In this document: piece by piece, positions 1 through 8,014 of the stretch | Numbering within the stretch: position 1 is the first letter of the stretch | How the letters are laid out: each line of letters starts with the position of its first letter | DNA from: an uncultured Pseudoxanthomonas sp. | GTDB lineage: Bacteria > Pseudomonadota > Gammaproteobacteria > Xanthomonadales > Xanthomonadaceae | Reading direction: 5' to 3' | NCBI RefSeq assembly: GCF_946886695.1 | Contig: NZ_CAMPJD010000022.1 | Coordinates: 1 to 61,134, forward strand | DNA: 61,134 nt | Translations under genes and position numbers: made by a program | The notes under the pieces: generated by a model | What the model saw: only the letters and a program-made list of their open reading frames with translations | The model's database searches: none | What the model was told of the DNA's origin: nothing

Positions 1-973
1 CGACCGAGGCCGTGCCCATCATCGCGTGGTGCAGCTTGCCCATCGACATCGCGCGCACCAGCAGGTTGATGTCCGCCGCGTTCACCGCCTTGCCGCTCGA
101 GGACACGTAGTCCTTCGGCGGTGCGACGAACGCCACCTTCGGCGTCAGTGGACGTTTCGCCGCGGCCTCCACGCTGTCGACCAGCCCCATGCGCACTGCG
201 CCATGCGCACGAATTGCCTCCAGCTTCGCCAGCGCGTCCTTGTCTTCGTTGATGGCGCCCTGCAACTCGGTGCCGTCGTAGCCGAGTGCGGCAGCTTCGA
301 CGAACACCACGGGCACGCCGGCATTGATCATCGTGGCCTTGAACATACCCACTCCAGGCACGTCGACTTCATCGATGAGATTGCCGGTAGGAAACATCGC
401 GCCACCGCCGTCGCCATCACCCTCGTCCGCGGGATCGATGAACTCGAGCTGCACTTCCGCAGCCGGAAATGTCACGCCATCCAGTTCGAAGTCGCCGGTC
501 TCCTGCACTTCGCCACCGGTGACCTGCACGTGCGCGACGATGGTCTTCTGGATGTTGGCCTGCCAGATCCGCACCGTGCACAGGCCGTCGTGTGGCACGC
601 GCGCGGGATCGACCATGCCGTTCGCAATCGCGAACGGTCCGACTGCCGACGACAGGTTGCCGCAGTTGCCGCTCCAGTCGATGAAGGACTCGTTGATCGG
701 CACCTGTCCGTACAGATAGTCCACGTCATGGTCGGGCTGGCTGCTCGGCGAAATGATCACGACCTTGCTGGTGCTGGACGTCGCGCCGCCCATGCCGTCG
801 GTGTGCTTGCCGTATGGATCGGGTGACCCGATCACGCGGCACAGCAAGGCGTCACGCGCAGGCCCCGGCACCCGCGCCCGTTCGGGCAGGTCCTGCAGGC
901 GGAAGAACACGCCTTTCGACGTGCCGCCACGCATGTAGGTGGCGGGGATGCGGATCTGGGGGGCATGGGGCAT
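1..973 (-). CDS. prpF: PrpF, 2-methylaconitate cis-trans isomerase (partial, 3' end outside window)
   Basis: PrpF isomerises the 2-methylaconitate made by AcnD so that aconitase can hydrate it in the methylcitrate cycle, the cytosolic route for propionyl-CoA. The frame opens at an ATG at 973 and reads through to base 1, giving 324 residues of a family of about 390. The N-terminus carries YMRGGTSKGVFF and, further on, GGATSSTSK and DWSGNCGNLSSAVG, which hold the conserved Lys and Cys region of PrpF/diaminopimelate-epimerase-fold enzymes. The segment MSMGKLHHAMMGTASV near the window edge is also typical of PrpF. The gene lies on the acnD strand but is separated from it by two unrelated genes. 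Its start is 12 bp after the DUF559 stop codon and has no strong Shine-Dalgarno site, so translation may depend on the upstream gene. Confidence 0.93.
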   Translation of the reverse strand, partial: MPHAPQIRIPATYMRGGTSKGVFFRLQDLPERARVPGPARDALLCRVIGSPDPYGKHTDGMGGATSSTSKVVIISPSSQPDHDVDYLYGQVPINESFIDWSGNCGNLSSAVGPFAIANGMVDPARVPHDGLCTVRIWQANIQKTIVAHVQVTGGEVQETGDFELDGVTFPAAEVQLEFIDPADEGDGDGGGAMFPTGNLIDEVDVPGVGMFKATMINAGVPVVFVEAAALGYDGTELQGAINEDKDALAKLEAIRAHGAVRMGLVDSVEAAAKRPLTPKVAFVAPPKDYVSSSGKAVNAADINLLVRAMSMGKLHHAMMGTASV

Positions 974-985
974 GGCAGGACTCGT

Positions 986-1372
986 TTAGGTTTGCGTTTC
1001 TCCCCTCTCCCCTTGCGGGAGAGGGGTCGGGGGAGAGGGTGCTCTTTCGCGCAGTGCCTTCCATATGGATTCGAGGACTTCATCCGTCTGCTGGAGAATC
1101 TCGTCGTTCCAGAATCGCAGTACCCGGAATCCCTGCCTTATCAACCAGGCATCACGGCCCGCGTCATGCGGTGAGCCGTTGTGCTGCCCACCATCGGCCT
1201 CGACGATCAGCCGCGCTCCGAAATGCACGAAGTCGACGATAAAGGGTTCGATCGGCTGCTGGCGACGAAATTTCTGTCCGTCCAGCCGATGCGCGCGCAG
1301 ATGCAGCCAGAGCCTGTGTTCGGCATCGGTCATGTTGCGGCGGAGATGTTTCGCGAACTGTCTCGGTTCCAT
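986..1372 (-). CDS. DUF559-family (Vsr-like) putative endonuclease
   Basis: This 128-residue protein has the DUF559 layout: an N-terminal basic helix (AKHLRRNMTDAEHRLWLHLR), then GQKFRRQQPIEPFIVDFVHF, LIVEADGGQH and GFRVLRFWNDEIL. These correspond to the D/E-x-K-like core of the very-short-patch-repair endonuclease fold, although no substrate is known for the family. The start is the ATG at 1372, just inside the prp operon. The last 17 residues (PSPPTPLPQGERGETQT) are translated from a palindromic repeat (1001-1040), so the gene reads into the repeat. A second copy of the repeat lies immediately upstream (1377-1415). The gene is therefore bracketed by repeat copies and sits between acnD and prpF, which suggests it arrived as a unit. 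Family assignment is good; function is unknown. Confidence 0.8.
   Translation of the reverse strand: MEPRQFAKHLRRNMTDAEHRLWLHLRAHRLDGQKFRRQQPIEPFIVDFVHFGARLIVEADGGQHNGSPHDAGRDAWLIRQGFRVLRFWNDEILQQTDEVLESIWKALRERAPSPPTPLPQGERGETQT
1001..1040. repeat. Palindromic repeat, family C copy (inside 3' end of the DUF559 gene)
   Basis: CCCTCTCCCC and GGGAGAGGGG form a short stem. The same CTCTCCCC/GGGGAGAG theme recurs at 1377, 47189, 49273, 49427, 57970, 58052 and 61080. This copy is translated as the C-terminus of the DUF559 protein. Confidence 0.75.
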
Positions 1373-1376
1373 GAGG

Positions 1377-1415
1377 CCCCCTCTCCCCAACCCCTCTCCC
1401 GCGAGGGGAGAGGGG
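1377..1415. repeat. Palindromic repeat, family C copy upstream of the DUF559 gene
   Basis: CCCCTCTCCC pairs with GGGGAGAGGGG around GCGA. With the copy at 1001-1040 it brackets the DUF559 gene. It lies in the 83-bp gap between the SRPBCC gene and the DUF559 gene. Confidence 0.75.
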
Positions 1416-1455
1416 CTCGCAATGTCCGTTTGCATGGAAGAGAGAATACACATCC

Positions 1456-1920
1456 TCATGCCCCATCCGGAATCTCCGGCTCCACCAGCTTCGCCAGCAT
1501 CTCCAGTGATTCCTGCCATCCCTGGTAACAGAAATCCACCGGGATCGCGGCGGGAATGCCTTCCTGCACCACATTGAGCTCGGTGCCGGCGATGCTCTTC
1601 TTCAGCGTCACCGTCACGTGCATCTGCCCGGGCAGGCCGGGGTTGTCGAACTGGTCGGTGTAGCGCAGCAACTCGTTCTCGACCAGCTCCACGTAGGTGC
1701 CGCCAAAGGAATGGCTGGACCCGGTGCCGAAGTTGGTGAACGACATCGTGTAGCCACCGCCCACGCGCGCATCCATCGAATGGACCTTGCCGGTGAACCC
1801 GTGCGGCGGCAGCCACTTCACCATCGCATCGGGATCGAGGAACGCGCGGTAGACGCGCGACGGCGGTGCTCGCAGCACGCGATGCAGGCGGACGGTACCG
1901 GGGGAGGTGTTCTCGGACAT
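1456..1920 (-). CDS. SRPBCC / AHSA1-domain protein
   Basis: This 154-residue protein has the SRPBCC (START-like, AHSA1-type) fold signature: an N-terminal strand and helix, VRLHRVLRAPPSRVYRAFLDPDAMVKWLPP, and a C-terminal helix with GWQESLEMLAKLVE. Such proteins bind hydrophobic ligands in a deep cavity, but their substrates are rarely known. The start is the ATG at 1920, 43 bp downstream of the acnD stop on the same strand, so it is probably transcribed with acnD and prpF. It has no recognised role in propionate metabolism. Its position between acnD and prpF looks like an insertion into the operon. Full length for the family. Confidence 0.82.
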   Translation of the reverse strand: MSENTSPGTVRLHRVLRAPPSRVYRAFLDPDAMVKWLPPHGFTGKVHSMDARVGGGYTMSFTNFGTGSSHSFGGTYVELVENELLRYTDQFDNPGLPGQMHVTVTLKKSIAGTELNVVQEGIPAAIPVDFCYQGWQESLEMLAKLVEPEIPDGA

Positions 1921-1963
1921 GATCGGACTCCTGTGCGTTGGATGTACCGATACGACGAACGGG

Positions 1964-4579
1964 TCAAGCCGCTTTCGACGCGTCCAGGAAATCCTGGGCG
2001 AACCGCTGCAACACCCCGCCCGCCTCGTAGATCGAGACTTCCTCGTCCGAATCCAGCCGACAGGTCACGGGAACCTGCACGGTCTCGCCGTTGCGGCGGT
2101 GGATCACCAGCGACAGATCGGCGCGCGGCTTGCGGGCACCCACCACATCGAAAGTCTCCGTGCCGTCGATGCCGTAGGTCTTGCGGGTTTCGCCCGGCTT
2201 GAACTCCAACGGCAGCACGCCCATGCCGATCAGGTTGGTGCGGTGGATGCGCTCGAAGCCCTCGGCCACGATGACTTCCACGCCCGCCAGCCGTACGCCC
2301 TTCGCCGCCCAGTCCCGCGAACTGCCCTGGCCGTAGTCGGCGCCGGCGATGATCACCAGCGGCTGCTTGCGGTGCATGTAGGTCTCGATGGCTTCCCACA
2401 TGCGGGTTACCTGCCCATCCGGTTCGATGCGCGCCAGCGAACCCTTCTTCACTTCGCCATCGACCACCGCCATCTCGTTGACCAGCTGAGGATTGGCGAA
2501 GGTCGCGCGCTGCGCGGTGAGATGGTCTCCGCGATGTGTGGCATACGAATTGAAGTCCTCTTCCGGCAGGCCCATCTTCGCGAGGTACTCGCCTGCCGCG
2601 CTGGAGGCGAGGATCGCGTTCGACGGCGACAGGTGGTCGGTGGTGATGTTGTCGCCCAGCACCGCCAGCGGACGCATGCCCGTCAGCGTGCGCTCACCGG
2701 CCAGCGCGCCTTCCCAGTACGGCGGGCGGCGGATGTAGGTGCTCTGCGGGCGCCAGGCGTACAGCGGCTCGACCTTCCCGCCATGTTCGACGCGGACGTT
2801 GAACATGGGGTTGTAGACGGCGCGGTACTGCTCCGGCTTGACGCTGGCCTTGACCACGGCGTCGATCTCCTCGTCGCTCGGCCAGAGGTCCTTCAGCGTG
2901 ATCGCGTTGCCATCGGCATCGAAGCCCAGTGCATCCTTCTCGATGTCGAAGCGCACCGTGCCGGCAATCGCGTAGGCGATCACCAGCGGCGGCGACGCCA
3001 GGAACGCCTGCTTCGCATACGGATGGATGCGGCCATCGAAGTTGCGGTTGCCCGACAGCACGGCGGTGGCGTACAGGTCGCGGTCGATGATCTCCTGCTG
3101 GATCTTCGGATCCAGCGCGCCGCTCATGCCGTTGCAGGTGGTGCAGGCGAAGGCGACGATGCCGAAGCCGAGCTTCTCCAGATCGGGCAGCAGCCCGGAT
3201 TCCTCCAGGTACAACTGCACGGCTTTCGAACCGGGCGCCAGCGACGACTTGACCCATGGCTTGCGCACCAGGCCCTTCGCGTTCGCGTTGCGTGCGAGCA
3301 GCGCTGCGGCGATGACGTTGCGCGGATTGGATGTGTTGGTGCACGAGGTGATGGCGGCGATGATCACCGCGCCGTCCGGCATCAGGCCCTGCGCTTCCTC
3401 GGCCTTGCCGGCGGCCAGCTTGGCTTCGTCGGCGATGCCTCGCTCGGCCAACGCGCTGGTCGGCAGGCGCTTGTGCGGGTTCGACGGGCCGGCCATGTTG
3501 CGCACGACGGTGGACAGGTCGAAGCGCAGCGTGCGCTCGTACTGCGCGGTCTGCAGGTCGTCGGCCCACAGTCCCGCGGCTTTCGCGTAGGTCTCGACCA
3601 GCACAACCTGCTCGTCACTGCGACCGGTCAGGCGCAGGTAGTCCAGGGTGTTGTCGTCGATGAAGAACATCGCCGCGGTGGCGCCATACTCGGGCGCCAT
3701 GTTGGAAATCGTCGCGCGGTCGCCGATGGTCAATGCCGCCGCACCTTCGCCACGGAACTCCAGATACGCGCCGACGACCTTCGACTGGCGCAGGAACTCG
3801 GTCAGCGCCAGCACCACGTCGGTCGCGGTGATGCCGGGCGCCGGCCTACCGCTCAACTCGACACCGACGATGTCCGGCGTACGCATCCACGACGCGCGGC
3901 CGAGCATGACGTTCTCCGCCTCCAAGCCGCCCACGCCGACGGCGATGACGCCCAGCGCATCGACGTGCGGGGTATGGCTGTCGGTGCCGACGCACGTGTC
4001 GGGGAACGCGACGCCATCCTGGACGTAGACGACCGGCGACATCTTCTCCAGGTTGATCTGGTGCATGATCCCGTTGCCGGGCGGGATGACGTCCACGTTC
4101 TTGAACGCCAGCTTGGTCCAGTCGATGAAGTGGAAGCGGTCCTCATTGCGGCGATCCTCGATGGCGCGGTTCTTCACGAACGCCTCCGGGTCGTAGCCGC
4201 CGCACTCCACCGCCAGCGAGTGGTCGACGATCAGCTGCACCGGAACCACTGGGTTCACCTGCGCCGGATCGCCGCCCATGTCGGCGATCGCGTCGCGCAG
4301 GCCGGCCAGGTCCACCAGCGCGGTCTGCCCGAGGATGTCGTGGCAGACCACGCGCACCGGGAACCACGGGAAATCCAGGTCGCGACGGCGCTCGATGAGC
4401 TGGCGCAGGTAGGCATCGCGGCGCGCGGGATCGGCGCGTCGGACGATGTTCTCGGCGTGGACGCGCGCGGTGTACGACAGCGTGGCCCAGGCGCCGGGGT
4501 GCACGGTGTCGACCGCGGCGCGCGCGTCGTAGTAGTCGAGTTTCGTGCCCGGGAGCGGGATGCGGTAATCGTTATTCAT
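1964..4579 (-). CDS. acnD: AcnD, Fe/S-dependent 2-methylisocitrate dehydratase
   Basis: AcnD is the aconitase-like enzyme that dehydrates 2-methylcitrate to 2-methylaconitate in the methylcitrate cycle; it works together with PrpF and replaces PrpD. The protein is 871 residues, the usual length. It shows the aconitase substrate-loop segment VGTDSHTPHVDALGVIAVG, the [4Fe-4S] cysteine segments AITSCTNTSNP and FACTTCNGMSG, and the C-terminal swivel domain with ITTDHLSP and GADYGQGSSRDWAAKGVRLAG. Housekeeping AcnA is distinguished mainly by the linkage to prpF here. The start is the ATG at 4579. prpB and prpC, which usually precede it, are not in the window: azurin lies upstream instead, so this half of the pathway is detached from the rest of the prp cluster. 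Confidence 0.93.
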   Translation of the reverse strand: MNNDYRIPLPGTKLDYYDARAAVDTVHPGAWATLSYTARVHAENIVRRADPARRDAYLRQLIERRRDLDFPWFPVRVVCHDILGQTALVDLAGLRDAIADMGGDPAQVNPVVPVQLIVDHSLAVECGGYDPEAFVKNRAIEDRRNEDRFHFIDWTKLAFKNVDVIPPGNGIMHQINLEKMSPVVYVQDGVAFPDTCVGTDSHTPHVDALGVIAVGVGGLEAENVMLGRASWMRTPDIVGVELSGRPAPGITATDVVLALTEFLRQSKVVGAYLEFRGEGAAALTIGDRATISNMAPEYGATAAMFFIDDNTLDYLRLTGRSDEQVVLVETYAKAAGLWADDLQTAQYERTLRFDLSTVVRNMAGPSNPHKRLPTSALAERGIADEAKLAAGKAEEAQGLMPDGAVIIAAITSCTNTSNPRNVIAAALLARNANAKGLVRKPWVKSSLAPGSKAVQLYLEESGLLPDLEKLGFGIVAFACTTCNGMSGALDPKIQQEIIDRDLYATAVLSGNRNFDGRIHPYAKQAFLASPPLVIAYAIAGTVRFDIEKDALGFDADGNAITLKDLWPSDEEIDAVVKASVKPEQYRAVYNPMFNVRVEHGGKVEPLYAWRPQSTYIRRPPYWEGALAGERTLTGMRPLAVLGDNITTDHLSPSNAILASSAAGEYLAKMGLPEEDFNSYATHRGDHLTAQRATFANPQLVNEMAVVDGEVKKGSLARIEPDGQVTRMWEAIETYMHRKQPLVIIAGADYGQGSSRDWAAKGVRLAGVEVIVAEGFERIHRTNLIGMGVLPLEFKPGETRKTYGIDGTETFDVVGARKPRADLSLVIHRRNGETVQVPVTCRLDSDEEVSIYEAGGVLQRFAQDFLDASKAA

Positions 4580-4729
4580 GGCGTGGTGTCTGCTGTGAAC
4601 GAGGCGCGCGCGATGCAGGCTTGGCGCGTTTCGACATGCTACCGGAGGCGCGCGACCGCGACCGCGGAAGTGGCGTACCGCCGGGCAGAAACCGCCGAAG
4701 CGTTGATGAAGACCATCAACATGCTCCCG

Positions 4730-5182
4730 TCATTCGAAGATGAGTTGGCCTTTCATCATGTTCCAGTGACCGGGGAACGAGCAGAAGAAGCTGTAGTCGC
4801 CACCCTTGCGCAGGCGCGACGTCGGGAACACCACCTCGGTCGTCTGTCCTCCGCCGATCACCGGCGTATGCGCGATCACGCGCCCATCGTTGCGCGGCAG
4901 ATAGTCGTCAGCCAGCTTCATGCGGCCGCCGGCCAGGCCAAGGTCGCGATGATGGCGTGTTTCGGCCAGTACCCAGTTGTGCCCCATCGCTTGCGCCGGC
5001 ATGCGACCCGTGTGCTTCAACACCACCCGCAGTTGCGCGCAGTCGCCGGGCACGCGGATGGTCTTCAGGTTGAAGGTCATCATGTCCGTGGCTTCGACGG
5101 TCACCACGCAGTTGCGGGCAAGGGCCGGAACGGACAAGAGCGGGAGCGCCAGCAAGGCGAACATGGCGAGCAGTCGGGGCAT
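4730..5182 (-). CDS. azu: Azurin, periplasmic blue copper protein
   Basis: Azurin is a type 1 copper protein that carries single electrons in the periplasm. From the ATG at 5182 the protein has 150 residues, with a signal peptide (hydrophobic stretch LLAMFALLALPLLS, cleavage likely near ALA). The copper ligands are present with exact azurin spacing: His68 in GHNWV, Cys134 in FFCSFPGHW, His139 and Met143, separated by 66, 5 and 4 residues as in Pseudomonas azurin. Cys residues near the mature N-terminus and at position 48 could form the usual disulfide. A GTG at 5194 is an alternative start. The gene lies alone between acnD and a REP palindrome. Its electron partners (nitrite reductase, cytochrome peroxidase) are not nearby. 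Confidence 0.95.
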   Translation of the reverse strand: MPRLLAMFALLALPLLSVPALARNCVVTVEATDMMTFNLKTIRVPGDCAQLRVVLKHTGRMPAQAMGHNWVLAETRHHRDLGLAGGRMKLADDYLPRNDGRVIAHTPVIGGGQTTEVVFPTSRLRKGGDYSFFCSFPGHWNMMKGQLIFE

Positions 5183-5234
5183 GGCCGGACACACGATTGG
5201 AGGAGGCCGATTGTAGATTCGGCACCCCGGCGGT

Positions 5235-5323
5235 TGTAGGAGGGGTTTCAGCCCTGATGCTTTTTGTGCCCAGGACTTTATCCAGGATTGGCTGAAAGCA
5301 TCGGGGCTGAAGCCCCTCCTACA
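5235..5323. repeat. REPIN family B, copy 1 (inverted REP pair)
   Basis: A left arm beginning TGTAGGAGGGGTTTCAGCCC and a right arm GGGGCTGAAGCCCCTCCTAC face each other across about 35 bp. A second, more degenerate copy lies at 50836-50926. The GTAG head plus palindrome is the REP signature. This copy lies between azurin (start) and phhA (stop). Confidence 0.85.
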
Positions 5324-5335
5324 CGGGCGTGCGCA

Positions 5336-6220
5336 TCAGACGTCGCCGCCCTCGGCCCAGCCTTCGCCGGTGCCGCGGGTGTAGACCTTGTCGCCATCGC
5401 GTACGTCGCCGGCCGGGATCGCGTCCTGCTTCTCCAGCCGAGCATAGATCGGCGTGAAATCCGGCGCGGTGGCGTTCATCAGCTGCTTGAAGCTGTCGAT
5501 GACGAAGTACGTCTTCTGGAACGTGTCGATGCGGTAGCGCGTGCGCATGATCCGCTCCAGGTCGAAGCCGATGCGGTTGGGCGCGTGCGATTCCAGCGAG
5601 TACAGCGACTCGCCCTTCGACGACACGATGCCGGCGCCATAGATGCGCAGGCCATCCTTCGTGTCGATCAGGCCGAACTCCACCGTGTACCAGTACAGCC
5701 GGGTCAGGTGCTGCAGCGCGTCCGGGCCGATGCCGTGCGCCTTCACGCCGCCCTTGCCGTATGCCTCCATGTAATCGGCGAACACCGGATTCATCAGCAG
5801 CGGCACGTGGCCGAACAGGTCGTGGAACAGGTCCGGTTCGGCGATGTAGTCGATCTGGTCCGGGCGGCGGATCCACCAGGTGACGGGAAAACGCCGGTTG
5901 GCCAGGTGGTCGAAGAACTCCAGCTCCGGCAACAGGCCCTCCACACCGACCAGTTGCCAGCCGGTGGTGGCGCGCAGTACCTCGTTCAATTCATCGAAGC
6001 GCGGGATGCGGTCCGGGCTCATGCCCATCGCGTCCTGTGCCTGCAGGAATTCGTCGCAGGCGCGCCCGACCAGCAGGGCACGCTGGCGCTCGTACAGCGC
6101 CCCCCAGGTGGCGTGGTCGTCGGCGGGGTAGTCGGCGGGCTGGTCCACGACGGCGGTCGTGTACACCGGTACGTAGCCCTTGTCGGTCTGCTGGCGCTCG
6201 ACGCGGCGCGGCTCGTTCAT
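5336..6220 (-). CDS. phhA: Phenylalanine 4-monooxygenase
   Basis: PhhA hydroxylates phenylalanine to tyrosine with tetrahydrobiopterin, O2 and Fe(II), the first step of phenylalanine catabolism. The 294-residue protein is monomeric-type bacterial length. The iron ligands are visible as His133 and His138 in DLFHDLFGHVP and Glu181 in YWYTVEFGL. The pterin/substrate region includes GVEGLLPELEFFDHLANRRFPV. The start is the ATG at 6220. The gene is divergent from an Lrp-type regulator at 6351, and a 7-bp dyad lies between them, so local regulation by that protein is likely. The pterin recycling gene phhB is not in the window. folE at 48130 supplies the pterin precursor but is far away. Confidence 0.96.
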   Translation of the reverse strand: MNEPRRVERQQTDKGYVPVYTTAVVDQPADYPADDHATWGALYERQRALLVGRACDEFLQAQDAMGMSPDRIPRFDELNEVLRATTGWQLVGVEGLLPELEFFDHLANRRFPVTWWIRRPDQIDYIAEPDLFHDLFGHVPLLMNPVFADYMEAYGKGGVKAHGIGPDALQHLTRLYWYTVEFGLIDTKDGLRIYGAGIVSSKGESLYSLESHAPNRIGFDLERIMRTRYRIDTFQKTYFVIDSFKQLMNATAPDFTPIYARLEKQDAIPAGDVRDGDKVYTRGTGEGWAEGGDV

Positions 6221-6289
6221 GGCGACTCCCTTCGATCAGCGGGTGATGGGACGATGCTAGCGGCAGAACCGCGCAACAGGCTTGCAAAG

Positions 6290-6316
6290 TTGCGCCTCTC
6301 CCGACCGGTGGCGCAA
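6290..6316. promoter_or_regulatory. Dyad operator candidate between phhA and the Lrp-type regulator
   Basis: TTGCGCC and GGCGCAA are perfect inverted half-sites separated by 13 bp in the 130-bp divergent promoter region. The dyad overlaps the expected -35 position of the regulator promoter, whose -10 candidate TATCCT is at 6336. Spacing of about two helical turns suits a dimer or octameric Lrp protein. Binding is inferred, not shown. Confidence 0.5.
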
Positions 6317-6350
6317 TGATCGAGCGTGAACGCGCTATCCTGCGCATCAA

Positions 6351-6833
6351 ATGGCCGAATCGCACGCCCTCGACCGCACCGACCTGCGCCTGCTGGCCCT
6401 GCTGCAGCGCGACGGTCGCGCCACCAATGCCGACATCGCCGGCCAGGTGAACCTGTCGCCCTCGGCATGCCTGCGCCGGATCCAGCGACTCGAGGCGACC
6501 GGGGTGATCGCCGGGTATGCCGCCCGCGTCGACCCCAAGGCTGTCGGGCTGGGGCTGCAGGCCTTCGTGCGCGTGCAACTGGAGAAGCACGACCCGGCCA
6601 GCGTCCAGCATTTCGGCGACGGCGTACGGGGCTGGGACGAAGTGGTCGCCTGCTATGCCCTGACCGGCGACATGGATTACCTGTTGCACGTGGTGGTCCA
6701 GGACCTGGAGCACTTTTCACGTTTCCTGCTCGACCGTCTGCTCAACGCCAGCGGCGTGGCCGACGTGAATTCCAGCTTCGTGCTGCGCGCGGTGAAGACC
6801 GACGCCGGCCTGCCATTGGGATATGCCGGATGA
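6351..6833 (+). CDS. Lrp/AsnC-family transcriptional regulator (probable phhA regulator)
   Basis: This 160-residue protein has the Lrp/AsnC architecture: an N-terminal winged helix-turn-helix (LDRTDLRLLALLQRDGRATN, then LSPSACLRRIQRLEATGVI) and a C-terminal RAM/ligand-binding domain (GLQAFVRVQLEKH, YALTGDMDYLLHVVVQDLEH). Family members sense amino acids and switch catabolic genes. Being divergent from phhA it probably responds to an aromatic amino acid, which is inference from context. There is no clear ribosome binding site at the ATG at 6351, and a -10-like TATCCT sits 9 nt upstream, so the mRNA may be leaderless or nearly so. The stop codon overlaps the next start in ATGA, indicating translational coupling. 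Confidence 0.92.
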   Translation: MAESHALDRTDLRLLALLQRDGRATNADIAGQVNLSPSACLRRIQRLEATGVIAGYAARVDPKAVGLGLQAFVRVQLEKHDPASVQHFGDGVRGWDEVVACYALTGDMDYLLHVVVQDLEHFSRFLLDRLLNASGVADVNSSFVLRAVKTDAGLPLGYAG

Positions 6834-7504
6834 TCATGGTGGTCAGCGCGACGCGGAAGACAGAGCGGGATTTCCGGGAAGGCAGCGCGCTGGGGACATC
6901 GTTGCGCCGGCTGGCGTTCGACGCGCGGATCCGGAGCCGGATCGCGTACCAGAACGGTCGCGGCCTGCCGGAGGTCTACAACCAGGCGATCAGGGAAAGC
7001 CAGGACAGTGATGTGCTGGTATTCGTGCACGACGATGTCTGGATCGACGACAGTTTCCTTGCTGACCGCTTGCAGGACGCGCTGCTCCGCTACGACGTGG
7101 TTGGCGTGGCAGGCAACCGGCGCAGGCAGCCACGGCAGCCTGCATGGGCGTTCGCCGACATGACGTTGGCATGGGACGACAAGGCCCACCTGTCGGGCGG
7201 GGTGGCGCACGGCGCATATCCTTTTGGCGCGGTGTCTTGTTTTGGCAGCATGCCTGCCGACTGCGAACTACTGGATGGCGTCTTCCTCGCCGCAAGCCGG
7301 GCAGCCCTGTCGCAGGCGCGCGTCGAGTTCGATCCACGCTTCGGCTTCCACTTCTACGACATGGATTTCTGCCGGTCCGCCAGGCAGGCGGGGTTGCGCC
7401 TGGGAACCTGGCCGATCGCGTTGACGCACCAGAGTGGAGGCGCGTTCGGGTCGGATGCGTGGACGGCCGCCTACGGAGACTATCTGGCGAAGTGGGGCGA
7501 CTAG
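6830..7504 (+). CDS. Glycosyltransferase-like family protein (StrF-like)
   Basis: This 224-residue protein opens MIMVVSATRKTERDF and contains RIAYQNGRGLPEVYNQAI and VFVHDDVWIDD. The latter is a GT-A-type nucleotide-diphosphate sugar binding DxD-like motif, followed by LLDGVFLAASRAAL and FDPRFGFHFYDMDFCRSARQ. This matches the small glycosyltransferase-like domain (Glyco_tranf_2_5) related to StrF. The acceptor is unknown. It starts at the ATG at 6830, which overlaps the stop codon of the Lrp-type regulator, so the two are translated from one message. The link to the phhA regulator is unexplained. No membrane segment is visible. Confidence 0.75.
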   Translation: MIMVVSATRKTERDFREGSALGTSLRRLAFDARIRSRIAYQNGRGLPEVYNQAIRESQDSDVLVFVHDDVWIDDSFLADRLQDALLRYDVVGVAGNRRRQPRQPAWAFADMTLAWDDKAHLSGGVAHGAYPFGAVSCFGSMPADCELLDGVFLAASRAALSQARVEFDPRFGFHFYDMDFCRSARQAGLRLGTWPIALTHQSGGAFGSDAWTAAYGDYLAKWGD

Positions 7505-7587
7505 CGCAGCGTCCCCAGGTCGCATCCACGCGGATCCTGTCCGCGACACGTGCTACAACGCACGCGGTTACCGACCTCGAGACCACC

Positions 7588-7881
7588 ATGTACGGACTGA
7601 TCGGCAAGATGCGCGCCACACCGGGCCAGCGCGACGCGGTGCTCGCGATCCTGCTGGAAGGCACCGAAGCCATGCCGGGTTGCCTGAGTTACGTCATCGC
7701 GCAGGATCCCGCCGACGCGGATGCGATCTGGATCACCGAGGTCTGGACCGATGCGGCCAGCCACAAGGCCTCGCTCTCGCTGCCGTCCGTGCAGCAGGCC
7801 ATCGCGAAGGCGCGGCCGATGATCGCCGGATTCGACAGCCATGTGGAAACGGTGCCGGTGGGCGGGCAGGGATTGCCGTAG
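7588..7881 (+). CDS. Antibiotic biosynthesis monooxygenase (ABM) domain protein
   Basis: A 97-residue single-domain protein with the ferredoxin-like ABM fold. It begins MYGLIGKMRATPGQRDAV and has GTEAMPGCLSYVIAQDPADADAIWITEVWTDAASH with the typical E-x-W-x-D strand. The final part, GFDSHVETVPV, is also typical. Members include quinol monooxygenases (YgiN) and haem-degrading enzymes; nothing here fixes the substrate. The start is the ATG at 7588. The gene is 83 bp after the glycosyltransferase-like gene and is followed by a REPIN. Confidence 0.85.
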   Translation: MYGLIGKMRATPGQRDAVLAILLEGTEAMPGCLSYVIAQDPADADAIWITEVWTDAASHKASLSLPSVQQAIAKARPMIAGFDSHVETVPVGGQGLP

Positions 7882-7910
7882 CCACTCCCACACGGCGCAT
7901 GAACCGATGA

Positions 7911-7977
7911 TGTGGGAGCGGCGTCAGTCGCGATGATTTGCCGCGGATCCATCATCGCGACTGGCGTCGCTCCCACA
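7911..7977. repeat. REPIN family A, copy A1
   Basis: TGTGGGAGCGGCGTCAGTCG and its inverted partner CGACTGGCGTCGCTCCCACA enclose about 13 bp. This is the shortest of six copies in the window. It sits between the ABM-domain gene and the HD-domain gene. Confidence 0.9.
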
Positions 7978-8014
7978 ATCCACCTGGGCCGACGTGTTCG
8001 ATCTAGACTTCCAC

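Noticed and set aside
1907..5239. A very long open frame (about 1110 codons) on the plus strand over acnD and azurin.
   Set aside because: It is antisense to two well-recognised genes, His/Arg/Val-rich with no domain, and results from high GC codon structure.
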